64,000 bases of DNA. Source: Actinomycetota bacterium (GTDB lineage Bacteria > Actinomycetota > Thermoleophilia > BMS3ABIN01). How positions within the stretch are numbered: position 1 is the stretch's first letter; every line of letters begins with the position of its first letter. The stretch spans positions 1 through 64,000 of the forward strand of contig JAMCPM010000011.1 of assembly GCA_023382335.1 (NCBI GenBank), written 5' to 3'. The notes below the pieces were generated by a model. It worked only from the letters and a program-made list of their open reading frames with translations, was not told the DNA's origin and searched no databases. This document shows, in pieces, positions 5,827-14,366 of this stretch. The translations under genes were made by a program, and so were the position numbers.

Positions 5827-7101
5827 CTATCCTGTCAATGCCTCGCTCGGATGGATGCGGATTGCCCGCCGGACCGGCAAGGCGCTTCCAATCAGGGCGA
5901 TTGCCAGGGCAAGAATTAACGAAAGCGGGAAAACAAGCAGGTTTATCGAGGCAGGCGTATCAAATACTTCCCTGCTGATCAATGCTGCGATCGCCAGGCC
6001 CAAGCCATAACCGGAAATGCCTCCAATAAGGCCGCTGAAACCCGCTTCCAGCAGGAGTTGGCCGGCGATATGGAAGTTCTCAGCCCCCAATGCTTTCATC
6101 AGGCCAATCTCGGTGCGGCGCTCCATCACAGTGGTGCTCATGGTCGCGGTCACTCCCAACGCCGAGGTGGCCACGGTTACACCGGCAATGAGGGCAAAAA
6201 GCAACTTCAGCTTGCCCAGGAATGCGCCTTCGGCGTCGGCAACCTGCCGCACCACCTTGGCCTGGCCATCCGGAAAAGCCTCGTTAATCTGGTAAGTGAT
6301 CGAGCCAACGTAGGGTGAGCAGTACCATTTTTCATAATCATCTTTTGGCAAGTCGTGAGGGTCACCCAGCAGCTCGGCGCGGTGCGCCAGGTTGTCGGGC
6401 GGCTTGGTAAGGGCGCTAATCTGAACTTTCGACACGGCCCCCGGCAGGCTCAGAAGGGATTGCGCCTCGGGCAGGTTCACGAAGAGCTGCCAATCTTCAA
6501 AACCGCCGGTGGAGACGATGCCGGAGACAGCTAATGTCTGGCGCAATTGCCTGTTGACTACGTTTAAGGTATCTCCCTTGGAGACGCCCAGGCGCTGGGC
6601 CAGCTCCCTGCCGACCAGGGCCTGTCCATCGCCGCCGGGCCAGTCTCCCTCTACCTGCCACCATGGCGATGTTTTTTCGACGCCGGTTCTGAAGGAGCTG
6701 CCCTTGCTCACCGGCAACTCCTGGTCAAACCAGGTGCCTGCCAGCGTCGCCTGTTCCCCGTTTATGCTCACGTTGCCATAAAGGAAAGGAGCAAAAGCCT
6801 GAACGTTGTTTTTCCAAAAGATGCCCTTCAGTTTGGGGAGATCCGTGTCCTTGAGGTAGGCCTGGTTTCCCACCTGGCCCACCGGGATGCCTGAAATCTC
6901 CACCGGCACCGCGTCCGATGTTGGCTCCAGGATAATGTTGGCGCCAAAGGAGCTCATCTCACGGCCAACTTTGTCTTCGATATCCATGGATACTGATAAC
7001 AGAGCAGACACCAGTGCCGTTCCCAGAAGCAGAGATACGGTGGCGACGGCAACGCGCCGGCGCCGCCTCATAAGCGAGTCTTTTACCAAGTGCAGAAGCA
7101 A
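5827..7101 (-). CDS. MacB/FtsX-type ABC permease (first of pair)
   Basis: 424 residues from a TTG start at 7101 (MLLHLVKDSLMRRRRR), five bases after AGGAG. A longer frame to 7227 would overlap the FTR1 gene and lacks homologous character. Topology as in its paralogue: helix 1 (VAVATVSLLLGTALVSALL), a large extracytoplasmic domain with TISTGG-like and TSPWWQVEG segments, then three helices with ERRTEIGLMKALGAENFHI, the ATPase-coupling region. The gene lies 17 bases downstream of FTR1. Compared with its partner it carries about 40 extra residues in the outer domain (PHDLPKDDYEKWYCSPYVG), including a lone Cys. Confidence 0.88.
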   Translation of the reverse strand: MLLHLVKDSLMRRRRRVAVATVSLLLGTALVSALLSVSMDIEDKVGREMSSFGANIILEPTSDAVPVEISGIPVGQVGNQAYLKDTDLPKLKGIFWKNNVQAFAPFLYGNVSINGEQATLAGTWFDQELPVSKGSSFRTGVEKTSPWWQVEGDWPGGDGQALVGRELAQRLGVSKGDTLNVVNRQLRQTLAVSGIVSTGGFEDWQLFVNLPEAQSLLSLPGAVSKVQISALTKPPDNLAHRAELLGDPHDLPKDDYEKWYCSPYVGSITYQINEAFPDGQAKVVRQVADAEGAFLGKLKLLFALIAGVTVATSALGVTATMSTTVMERRTEIGLMKALGAENFHIAGQLLLEAGFSGLIGGISGYGLGLAIAALISREVFDTPASINLLVFPLSLILALAIALIGSALPVRRAIRIHPSEALTG

Positions 7102-7118
7102 GCAGTCTCCTCTTCGGC

Positions 7119-8435
7119 CTAGCTGTTCATGAATTTTGACATCGCGTCGGGCTCGCTGAGCATGTCGTCCAGGCTTATCGTCAGGGTTTGGCCGGTGAGC
7201 GCGAGCGGCAGCGGGATCGGGTTGCATCCACCGCCGTAAGGTAGGGTGGACATATCAACAGGCGCATTGCAATTCTTGCAGATGAGCTGGTTGCCCTGCT
7301 GCATAAAGCCCATCGAAGGGCAGACCTGGCAGGCGTCGTATGCGGCCATGTAATTATCGCCGGCATAAACAACGAGGATGCGGACATCGCCGTTGCCATC
7401 GGGCAGCGTATATGAGTATTTGTGGATCATGTTATCGGCCAGGTCAGCAATAGGGATTTCCAGATTATTTTGGACTTCGCTTTTTGGCTGAGGGTCGGGG
7501 TCGTAACGGCTGGCGGCCACCACCACCGTGGCCGTGGCTAGGGCTACCACGATTGCCAAACCGACGCCGCCAGCCCCAATGCCCCACCTGCGGGCGCTGT
7601 TTGCCTTGGCGATGCGTTTACGGTGCTCAGCCTTCGAGTCATCCCTAGTCAAAACAGGCTTCACCTTGACGGCCTCTTTTAGAACCATCAGGGCAGGCAG
7701 ACCGATAAGCAACATCAGGATGAAAGCGGAGGTGCTGTCCTTTACTACCCAACCAATGATGCTCATCAAGGTGCCATTGAGGGTAAACAGCCCTGCCTCA
7801 GAAAACCCGTGTACGGCGCCGATCAGGAGCTTAACTACCAATATAAGCAGCACTATGCTAGTGACCCTGAAAAAGGTGGATAGGTTGATGCGGAGGCAGC
7901 CCTTGAACAGCAACACGCCGAATACTATTGCCAGTCCGATTCCCAAAATGCCGCCAATCAAGTTATAGGCCGGATTGGAAACAACGGTTCCACCCAACGC
8001 TAGTAGGAACAAGACTGTCTCAATCCCTTCTCTGCCAACCATGAAGAAGACAAATAGCAGCATGCCGATGGCAGATCCCAGCGTGACCGATTTACCAGAG
8101 GTCAGCCGGTCCAGCTTGTCTTCGATTTCCCTTTTTGGGCTCTTACCCTGGCGGAACATCCAGACGACCAGGGTGCCAACCATGAGGCCGGCAGTAAGCA
8201 TGGTAATGCCTTCGGTAAGGTCATTATCAGCATCAACGCCGATGATCTGAAAAGAGAAGGCCGCAGCTACACTGGCCATGACTGCAATGCAAACACCGAG
8301 CCAAACAAAGCGCCTCAGCTCGGGGCGCCCTGCTTGCTGTAGATATGCCAGAACGATGCCGACCACAAGGGTCGCTTCAATTCCTTCCCTGATGGCAATT
8401 ACAGTTGCTTCCAAAATGTTTGATAAAGAACCCAA
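7119..8435 (-). CDS. FTR1-family high-affinity iron permease fused to a DUF2318 iron-binding domain
   Basis: 438 residues from TTG 8435, six bases after GGAGG. Residues ~1-265 are an FTR1/EfeU permease with seven helices and two REGIE motifs (near residues 17 and 135) whose Glu residues carry Fe3+. After a further membrane helix (~287-310) the C-terminal 120 residues are a DUF2318 domain, with CQVCPSMGF, CKNCNAPVD and GGGCNPIPL, the Cys set of FtrD-like iron-sulfur membrane proteins. In other bacteria these are often separate genes (Ftr1, FtrD), so the fusion ties permeation to a redox or metal-handling domain. The operon continues with two MacB-like permeases and an ATPase. A DtxR-type box overlaps the promoter. 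Confidence 0.9.
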   Translation of the reverse strand: MGSLSNILEATVIAIREGIEATLVVGIVLAYLQQAGRPELRRFVWLGVCIAVMASVAAAFSFQIIGVDADNDLTEGITMLTAGLMVGTLVVWMFRQGKSPKREIEDKLDRLTSGKSVTLGSAIGMLLFVFFMVGREGIETVLFLLALGGTVVSNPAYNLIGGILGIGLAIVFGVLLFKGCLRINLSTFFRVTSIVLLILVVKLLIGAVHGFSEAGLFTLNGTLMSIIGWVVKDSTSAFILMLLIGLPALMVLKEAVKVKPVLTRDDSKAEHRKRIAKANSARRWGIGAGGVGLAIVVALATATVVVAASRYDPDPQPKSEVQNNLEIPIADLADNMIHKYSYTLPDGNGDVRILVVYAGDNYMAAYDACQVCPSMGFMQQGNQLICKNCNAPVDMSTLPYGGGCNPIPLPLALTGQTLTISLDDMLSEPDAMSKFMNS

Positions 8436-8556
8436 AAAAACCTCCAGTGTTGCCTGTCGCCGGTTGGAAATAGAGACATTTACAATAAGCAGATGAGTAC
8501 AACAATATTATTACATAGCACTCAATATACGGGTAAGAAGCTACGAAATATAAATA

Positions 8557-8575
8557 TAAGGTTAGTCTAACAAAG
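8557..8575 (-). promoter_or_regulatory. DtxR/IdeR-type iron box overlapping the FTR1 operon promoter
   Basis: TAAGGTTAGTCTAACAAAG matches the IdeR/DtxR consensus TWAGGTTAGSCTAACCTWA at most positions, with an intact GTTAGnCTAAC core. It covers the -10 region (TAACCT, 8559-8564) of a promoter with a perfect TTGACA (8582-8587) and 17-bp spacing. Fe2+-loaded repressor bound here would shut the operon in iron-replete cells. No dtxR gene is in the window. Confidence 0.75.
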
Positions 8576-8587
8576 TGCATATGTCAA

Positions 8588-8886
8588 TACTAAATATGAG
8601 GAGGAGAAACTGCGGTTAATTCGTTCAGATAAGCAATTAGGGTTTTTTCAGCTAGAGATCTGGATTTACCCGATTCCGACTGCAAAGAAGCTGCGATTGG
8701 CAAAGCCAAATTATTGCATTGGTGTTATATAATCTTCTTCGCAAGCCCCTCAAGCTGATGTACCATATAGCTGTCGCTGTTCGCGTCGCGTCCGAACAGC
8801 TCGACCAGAAGTGGGGATCAACTGCTAGGCGGATACGAAAGACGCTAACTAACCGGCAGCAGCCGTTATTTCTAAAGCTTTAGTGC
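8588..8886. other. intergenic region between the iron and heat-shock operons
   Basis: Both flanking genes read leftwards. Apart from the coding remnant at 8725-8816 I see no gene, no clear terminator and no promoter of note here. Confidence 0.5.
8725..8816 (-). pseudogene. C-terminal remnant of an unidentified protein (copy 2 of a dispersed repeat)
   Basis: The minus strand reads PLLVELFGRDANSDSY and then MVHQLEGLAKKII before TAA at 8725. An in-frame TGA immediately upstream (near 8817) shows that nothing longer is left. It is the same remnant as at 2589-2690 (65 of 80 bases identical, same frame). The better preserved GRDANSDSYM sequence suggests this copy is nearer the ancestral protein. 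Confidence 0.55.
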
Positions 8887-9297
8887 CTAGCGCTTCTTTC
8901 TGGTGGCGACGATCTCGCTTCGCGGAAGCAGGATCAGTTCACGTTTGTAGCTCTTGTGCACCGCTTCGACTTCCGCATGGAGCTGGAGGGTGACCTGCTC
9001 CATCTCGCGGCGCAGGCCGGCGATTCGGGAATGGAGGCTCTCGATCTGCTCCTCGAGCTCGATGACTTTCTCGACGCCTGCCAGGTTCATTCCCAACTCG
9101 GTTGTGAGGCGCTGGATGTAGCGCAGCCGGACGATATCTTCCTCGGAGTAAAGGCGGGTGTTTTTCGGCGTGCGCGCTGGGTTGATCAGGCCTTTTTGCT
9201 CATAAATGCGCAGCGTCTGCGGATGCATGCCGGCCAGCTCGGCCGCAACCGAGATCATGAACAGCGCCCTTTCTGAATTTTTTTCCGAATCAGTCAT
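8887..9297 (-). CDS. hspR: HspR-like MerR-family heat-shock repressor
   Basis: 136 residues. The N-terminal MerR winged helix ([25 protein letters not shown], then [17 protein letters not shown]) is followed by a coiled-coil dimerisation segment ([24 protein letters not shown]). HspR binds HAIR operators ahead of dnaK and clpB, using DnaK as corepressor, in actinobacteria. It is the last gene of dnaK-grpE-dnaJ-hspR, 31 bases after dnaJ, which is the classical actinobacterial order and the main reason for the name. I see no good HAIR palindrome at the dnaK promoter, so regulation here may differ. Confidence 0.88.
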   Translation of the reverse strand: MTDSEKNSERALFMISVAAELAGMHPQTLRIYEQKGLINPARTPKNTRLYSEEDIVRLRYIQRLTTELGMNLAGVEKVIELEEQIESLHSRIAGLRREMEQVTLQLHAEVEAVHKSYKRELILLPRSEIVATRKKR

Positions 9298-9328
9298 ATG
9301 TGACTTTTCTGGGGATCGCTCATTTCAG

Positions 9329-10450
9329 TCAGACCAGATCTTTTCTGGGATCCTCGGCGGCAAGCTTGGAATAATTCTCGAGAGCTTCCTTCTGCGCCTT
9401 GTTAAGCTTCGTTGGAACCACTATCTTGACCTTCACGATAAGGTCGCCGTTGCCGCCGCCTTTCATGTGAGGAGCGCCTTGTCCCTTGACCCGGAGCATT
9501 CTGCCATTCTGTGTGCCCTTGGGCACCTTTAGGGAGATGTTGCCGTCGGTTGTCGGCACCTCGACCCGGGCGCCAAGGGCTGCCTCGGGAAAGGTGACCG
9601 GCACCGTGAGTATGAGATCATCGCCCTTGCGATGAAACCTGGGGCTGGGAGCCACCTCGACTTTCACGAAGAGGTCGCCCGGCGAGCCGCCGGATGGAGA
9701 AGGCTGGCCTTTTCCCTTGAGCCTGATCTTGTTGCCTGATTTTATTCCAGCCGGGATCTTTACCGTATATTTTTTCGTGGCCCTGACAGTGCCGGCGCCG
9801 CTGCAGCGATGGCAGGGGCTTTCGATGATGGTGCCGGCGCCGCCGCAACGGGGGCAGACGCTACTCATGGCAAAGAAGCCCTGATTCTGGGCGATGACAC
9901 CGCGGCCGCCGCACTCGGGACAGGTGATGGGAGAAGTCCCCGGCTCGGCTCCACTGCCGCGGCAAACAGGGCACTGGATGTTTTTGTCCACCGCGATTTT
10001 TGTGGTTACGCCCTTGAGGGAATCCTCAAAGGAAAGTGTAAGGATGTAGGTGAGGTCAGCGCCCCTTTCGGGAGCGCCACGGGCGCCGTAACCGCCGCCT
10101 CCTCCTCCGAACATATCAAAGATATTGAAGCCGCCGCTGCCAGCTCCGGCGCGCCCGCCGCCGAAGCCGCCTGCGCCGAACATGTCCCGGTACATATCCG
10201 AATCGAATCCCTGGCCGCCTCCGGGACCGCCCGGTCCAAAGGCGGCGGGGCCGGCGTCATACCGCTTGCGCTTCTCGGGATCGGAAAGTACGTCGTAGGC
10301 TGCCGAGATCTCCTTGAATCTGGATTCGGCCTCTTTGTCGTCGGGATTGGTATCGGGGTGGTATTTGCGGGCGAGCTTGCGGTAGGCCTTTTTTAATTCG
10401 GCCTGGCTGGCGTTTTTTTCAACGCCCAGTATTTTGTAAAGATCCGCCAC
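9329..10450 (-). CDS. dnaJ: chaperone protein DnaJ
   Basis: 373 residues from a GTG start. J domain with the HPD tripeptide ([11 protein letters not shown], ~30-40) that stimulates DnaK's ATPase, and a Gly/Phe-rich linker (~75-125). Four CxxCxGxG zinc motifs follow ([32 protein letters not shown], ~157-222), then the C-terminal peptide-binding domains. It delivers unfolded clients to DnaK in the cytosol. It begins 6 bases after grpE, so it is surely cotranscribed. The linker is unusually Gly-rich ([21 protein letters not shown]). Confidence 0.97.
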   Translation of the reverse strand: MADLYKILGVEKNASQAELKKAYRKLARKYHPDTNPDDKEAESRFKEISAAYDVLSDPEKRKRYDAGPAAFGPGGPGGGQGFDSDMYRDMFGAGGFGGGRAGAGSGGFNIFDMFGGGGGGYGARGAPERGADLTYILTLSFEDSLKGVTTKIAVDKNIQCPVCRGSGAEPGTSPITCPECGGRGVIAQNQGFFAMSSVCPRCGGAGTIIESPCHRCSGAGTVRATKKYTVKIPAGIKSGNKIRLKGKGQPSPSGGSPGDLFVKVEVAPSPRFHRKGDDLILTVPVTFPEAALGARVEVPTTDGNISLKVPKGTQNGRMLRVKGQGAPHMKGGGNGDLIVKVKIVVPTKLNKAQKEALENYSKLAAEDPRKDLV

Positions 10451-10456
10451 AGCTCA

Positions 10457-11059
10457 TCACGAAGACTTTGGCCCGCCGCCTTTGCCAGGGGTATCGTTCT
10501 CATCAGGTGTGGTGGAAACGATCACCTTGGCGGGGCGCACGACCTTATCCTCCAGTTGATAGCCTTTCTCGAGGACCTGCATCACGGTGCCTTCCTCGTG
10601 TTTGCCGGAGGGCTGGCAGAGCACGGCTTCATGCTGGTTGGGGTCGAAGGTCTCGCCTTCGGCCTCGATCTCACAAAGGCCGCGCCGGGTGAGGATGCCG
10701 CGCAACTGGTTGTACACCAGCTCAACGCCGTCGGTAAGCAGTTTCTCGTCATGCTGGGCCGCTGCCTGCATGGCGCGTTCGAAATTGTCGAGCACCGGCA
10801 GGAGCTCTTCGATCACCTCAGAGGACGCTCTTTTCGTCTGCTGCTCACTGTCCCTCAGGACACGCTTGCGGAAGTTGGCGAACTCTGCCTGCAGCCGCTG
10901 CAGGGATTCGAGATACTCGTCACGCTCACGCAGCACTTCCTCGTGAAGATCGGTAGATATCTCAGCCAGCTTGCGGCCCGAAGGGTCCCCTTTCTGCCGG
11001 GGTTTCTCCGGGCCGTGCTGATTTTCCTGACCGGCCGGCGATTCTTTTTCTGGCGTCAT
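10457..11059 (-). CDS. grpE: nucleotide exchange factor GrpE
   Basis: 200 residues. Charged, disordered N-terminus, then a long coiled coil (ERDEYLESLQRLQAEFANFRKR, ~45-67) and the conserved LPVLDNFERAM segment, followed by the beta domain containing TFDPNQHEAV. GrpE releases ADP from DnaK. It lies 15 bases downstream of dnaK and 6 bases upstream of dnaJ. Length and motifs are standard. Confidence 0.96.
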   Translation of the reverse strand: MTPEKESPAGQENQHGPEKPRQKGDPSGRKLAEISTDLHEEVLRERDEYLESLQRLQAEFANFRKRVLRDSEQQTKRASSEVIEELLPVLDNFERAMQAAAQHDEKLLTDGVELVYNQLRGILTRRGLCEIEAEGETFDPNQHEAVLCQPSGKHEEGTVMQVLEKGYQLEDKVVRPAKVIVSTTPDENDTPGKGGGPKSS

Positions 11060-11074
11060 CGTTATCCGGCCCGC

Positions 11075-12988
11075 TTATTTCTTTTTCTTTTCATCTTCAT
11101 CGATGATCTCGTAATCAGCGTCTTCGACGACTTCATCCTCGGCGGTTTCGGCCGAGCCTGAGGTTTCGCCGCCGCTTTGAGATGACGACTGCGCCTGCTG
11201 GTATACAGCTTCAGCCAGTTTGTGCGAGGCGTTCAGCAGGGCCTCGGTCTTGGCCTTGATCTCATCGGTATCATCGCCCTCCATCGCCTTCCTGAGGTCG
11301 GCGGTGGCGCTGTCGATACCCGCCTTGGTGTCAGCATCAACCTTGTCGCCCATCTCCTTGATTGACTTCTCAGTCGAATAGATGAGGTTCTCGCCGTTGT
11401 TTTTCGCCTCGACCAGCTCCCGCTGACGGTGGTCTTCATCAGCATGCGCCTCGGCGTCCTTGATCATCTGGCTGATCTCGTCATCCTTGAGACCGGTGGA
11501 ACCGGTGATCTGTATCTTCTGTTCCTGTCCGGTGCCAAGATCCTTGGCTGAGACGTGAACGATACCGTTGGCGTCGATGTCGAAAGTCACCTCGACCTGC
11601 GGTATGCCGCGTGGTGCCGGCGGTATTCCCATAAGCTGGAACTTGCCCAGCGTCTTGTTATGGGCCGCCATCTCGCGCTCGCCCTGCAACACGTGGATCT
11701 CGACGCTGGTCTGGTTGTCATCCGCAGTGGAGAAGATCTCACTCTTCTTGGTGGGGATGGTGGTGTTGCGTTCGATGAGCTTGGTCATGACGCCGCCCTT
11801 GGTCTCGATGCCGAGGGAGAGTGGAGTCACGTCGAGCAGGAGCACGTCCTTTACCTCGCCGGCCAGCACACCGCCCTGTATCGCAGCGCCCACGGCAACG
11901 ACCTCATCCGGATTTACGCCCTTGTGGGGCTCCTTGCCGGTTACTTTCTGCACCTGTTCCTGGACCGCGGGCATACGCGTCATGCCGCCGACGAGGATCA
12001 CCTGGTCGATGGCGTCAGCGCTGATGCCTGCGTCCTTGATGGCCTGCTTCATCGGCCCGACTGTCTTCTCGATAAGATCGGAGGTCAATTCGTTGAGCTT
12101 GGCGCGATTAAGCGTGATGGTCATATGCTTGGGGCCGCTGGCGTCGGCGGTGATGAACGGCAGATTGAGATCGGTGCTCATGGCGCTGGAGAGCTCGATC
12201 TTGGCCTTCTCAGCCGCTTCAACCAGACGCTGCACGGCCATCTTGTCCTGGCGCAGGTCGATTCCCTGCTCCTTCTTGAATTCGTCCGCCATCCAGTCGA
12301 CGATGCGCTTGTCGAAGTCGTCGCCGCCGAGATGGTTGTTTCCGCTGGTGGCCTTGACCTCAAAGACGCCGTCTCCGAGTTCCAGGACCGATACGTCGAA
12401 GGTGCCGCCGCCAAGGTCGAAGACAAGGATGGTCTGGTCGTGTTCCTTGTCGAGGCCGTAGGCCAGCGAGGCGGCCGTCGGCTCGTTGATGATACGTTTG
12501 ACTTCCAGGCCGGCGATCTTGCCGGCGTCCTTGGTGGCCTGACGCTGCGAGTCTTCAAAATATGCAGGAACGGTGATAACCGCCTCGGTGACCTCCTCGC
12601 CGAGGTAATCCTCAGCGTCACGCTTAAGCTTCTGCAGGATCATGGCCGAGATCTCCTGGGGCTTCCAGGTCTTGCCGCCGGCGTCAATGATCACGTCGCC
12701 GCTCGAGTCCTTTTCTACCTTGTATGAAACGGTTTTCTCCTCATCGCGGACGTTTGATTCCTTGCGTCCCATGAACCGCTTGATCGACGTGACGGTGTTT
12801 TCCGGATTGGTCACTGCCTGGCGTTTGGCGATGGTGCCAACCAGCCGCTCGCCGTCCTTGGTGAATGCCACAACCGACGGAGTGGTGCGCCCGCCCTCGG
12901 AATTAGGGATAACGGTCGGCTCGCCGCCTTCCAGCACTGCGACACACGAATTTGTCGTTCCCAGGTCGATTCCTATTACTTTACCCAT
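11075..12988 (-). CDS. dnaK: chaperone protein DnaK (Hsp70)
   Basis: 637 residues from ATG 12988 after AGAGGAGG. The frame extends further upstream but the Hsp70 start [14 protein letters not shown] fixes the site. Nucleotide-binding domain motifs: IDLGTTNS, the phosphate-2 loop [12 protein letters not shown] (~195) and the adenosine motif LVGGMTRMP (~330). The substrate-binding domain and helical lid end in an acidic tail. First gene of the heat-shock operon, preceded by a near-consensus promoter. Confidence 0.98.
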   Translation of the reverse strand: MGKVIGIDLGTTNSCVAVLEGGEPTVIPNSEGGRTTPSVVAFTKDGERLVGTIAKRQAVTNPENTVTSIKRFMGRKESNVRDEEKTVSYKVEKDSSGDVIIDAGGKTWKPQEISAMILQKLKRDAEDYLGEEVTEAVITVPAYFEDSQRQATKDAGKIAGLEVKRIINEPTAASLAYGLDKEHDQTILVFDLGGGTFDVSVLELGDGVFEVKATSGNNHLGGDDFDKRIVDWMADEFKKEQGIDLRQDKMAVQRLVEAAEKAKIELSSAMSTDLNLPFITADASGPKHMTITLNRAKLNELTSDLIEKTVGPMKQAIKDAGISADAIDQVILVGGMTRMPAVQEQVQKVTGKEPHKGVNPDEVVAVGAAIQGGVLAGEVKDVLLLDVTPLSLGIETKGGVMTKLIERNTTIPTKKSEIFSTADDNQTSVEIHVLQGEREMAAHNKTLGKFQLMGIPPAPRGIPQVEVTFDIDANGIVHVSAKDLGTGQEQKIQITGSTGLKDDEISQMIKDAEAHADEDHRQRELVEAKNNGENLIYSTEKSIKEMGDKVDADTKAGIDSATADLRKAMEGDDTDEIKAKTEALLNASHKLAEAVYQQAQSSSQSGGETSGSAETAEDEVVEDADYEIIDEDEKKKK

Positions 12989-13030
12989 GATTGGTTCCTC
13001 CTCTTGGAAAAAAACATTTAGCGCGTTGTC

Positions 13031-13059
13031 AGTATAAAATCTAAGTCTTATATTGTCAA
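13031..13059 (-). promoter_or_regulatory. promoter of the dnaK operon
   Basis: Minus-strand TTGACA (13054-13059), 17-bp spacer, TATACT (13031-13036). The predicted start is about 35-40 bases upstream of the dnaK ATG. The spacer contains AAGACTTAG but not the CTTGAGT-N7-ACTCAAG HAIR palindrome expected for HspR control. Confidence 0.65.
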
Positions 13060-13275
13060 TGTTTTGACGTATCTGCGCCAGCAAGGATTCGTGCGGCCAG
13101 CGATAAGGCACGTTTCCTCGCCGGTTGCCGGTGATCTTCCCTTAAACCAGGTATCTATCGCTTATATCGCTTATGCCCGCAGAAGAGGTTTTATAACAGG
13201 GATCTCCGGGTTGCACGATTTGCTGTGAACCGATAGAGTCCGCCTTGTATCTACCCGATACGACAGGAGTCCCGC

Positions 13276-13899
13276 ATGTCAGAAGAAAAGTTAGCCCCCG
13301 GAGTCGCCGCCAGGCTGTCGCGCTATCTTCAAGTCCTCACGCAGACGCAAAAAGCCGGACACGGCTCCATCTCCTCGAAATCGCTGAGCGAGTTTTCCCA
13401 TATCAACCCAACCCAGATCAGGCGCGATCTCAGCGCTTTCGGAAAATTCGGCAAAAGGGGTGTGGGATACGACGTCTCCGAGCTGAACGCCCGGATCAGG
13501 AAGATACTTCTGGCTCCGGGCGATTACGGCGTCGCCCTGCTTGGATGGGGGAATCTGGGGGCGGCCATAGCCGGCGCCGACGTCATACTCGATCACGGTT
13601 TCAGGATTGCCGCGGTATTTGACATCGATCCCGCCAAAGTCGGATCGAGGGCGGGGGAGATGGCGGTCCAGCACGTCTCGGAGATCAGGGAAACCGTCCT
13701 CGAAAGGAATATTGTCAGCGGCCTGCTAGCGGTTCCGGCCAAGAATGCGGCCGCCGCGGCCAAATCGCTCATCGACGCCGACATCCGTGTCATCTTCAAT
13801 TACAGTGATGCCCTGCTATCGGCGCCTCCGGGATTCACGATCCATTCCCTTAACCCGGCTGGCGAGATGATGCTGGCCATGTATAATCACCAGAGTTAG
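13276..13899 (+). CDS. rex: redox-sensing transcriptional repressor Rex
   Basis: 207 residues. N-terminal winged helix (LSEFSHINPTQIRRDLSAFG, then GKRGVGYDV) with the Rex signature, then a Rossmann domain with GWGNLG (~92) for NAD(H) and the domain-swapped C-terminal helix. Rex senses the NADH/NAD+ ratio and releases DNA when NADH is high, typically controlling fermentation and respiration genes. It is preceded by a ribosome site near 13265 (ACAGGAG). No TTGTGAA-type palindrome is visible upstream, so autoregulation is not supported. Its targets are elsewhere. Confidence 0.95.
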   Translation: MSEEKLAPGVAARLSRYLQVLTQTQKAGHGSISSKSLSEFSHINPTQIRRDLSAFGKFGKRGVGYDVSELNARIRKILLAPGDYGVALLGWGNLGAAIAGADVILDHGFRIAAVFDIDPAKVGSRAGEMAVQHVSEIRETVLERNIVSGLLAVPAKNAAAAAKSLIDADIRVIFNYSDALLSAPPGFTIHSLNPAGEMMLAMYNHQS

Positions 13900-13938
13900 G
13901 CCAGGATATTAATCGCCGGATGATTTCTCCAAAAAAAA

Positions 13939-13961
13939 GAAGCGCCCCGGAAGGGCGCTTC
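13939..13961 (-). terminator. intrinsic terminator of the small Cys-protein gene
   Basis: Perfect 9-bp arms GAAGCGCCC/GGGCGCTTC with a 5-base loop. On the minus strand the stem is followed by eight consecutive T residues (A-run at 13931-13938), as expected after the gene ending at 13994. On the plus strand there is no T-run, so it would serve rex only weakly. Confidence 0.85.
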
Positions 13962-13993
13962 GAATAATCGGAGTCATTGACCTGGATACTAAA

Positions 13994-14230
13994 TCAGTTA
14001 AAGAGTTCTTCCACGTTGCGATGTTGCAGGAGCCAGGCGAAAAACTCGACGGCGCGGTCGTCGTCGGCCACCTGTTCGGGGGTTTTGTCAACGTAGAGGG
14101 CGCTGATCGGATCGATCCTGTACTGGTGTTCGGAACAGAAACCCGAGTCGTTTTCGCCCAGAACCCACTTGCTGCAACCCGGGGCCTTGCACTTCTCCAT
14201 CTTTTTACCCATCTTGTCCATCTTTTCCAT
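13994..14230 (-). CDS. small hypothetical protein with a probable zinc-binding Cys/His cluster
   Basis: 78 residues. After a Lys/Met-rich start (MEKMDKMGKKMEK) come CKAPGCSKW (C14, C19) and GFCSEHQYR (C32, H35), spaced like a small treble-clef or zinc-ribbon knuckle. The acidic C-terminal half (VDKTPEQVADDDRAVEFFAWLLQHR) is helical. I do not recognise a family. It is a single-gene unit with its own terminator, divergent from pyruvate kinase. An internal start at MGKKMEK is possible. The coding assignment rests on its clean frame, terminator and Cys spacing. Confidence 0.65.
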   Translation of the reverse strand: MEKMDKMGKKMEKCKAPGCSKWVLGENDSGFCSEHQYRIDPISALYVDKTPEQVADDDRAVEFFAWLLQHRNVEELFN

Positions 14231-14366
14231 CCTGACCCTCGCTTCCGGCAGCGTGTGGGTGCCGCACCGTTAGCTAGACTGAATTAAATGTATTATAGGC
14301 TATTTCATAGTATTTGAAAAGTCTCAAGTTTATCAGGGCATAAGACCTGAGTAAAGAAAGGAAAAA

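Noticed and set aside
11555-12727. Long open frame (390 codons) on the plus strand opposite dnaK
   Set aside because: It is a shadow of the highly GC-biased dnaK codons; its sequence is low-complexity Leu/Asp/Gly with no domain, ribosome site or promoter.
13021-13080. HAIR operator (CTTGAGT-N7-ACTCAAG) expected for HspR at dnaK
   Set aside because: Only a partial AAGACTTAG is present; no paired arm at the right distance, so no operator was annotated.
13190-13275. Rex-binding palindrome upstream of rex
   Set aside because: One TGTGAACC half-site is visible but no matching second half.
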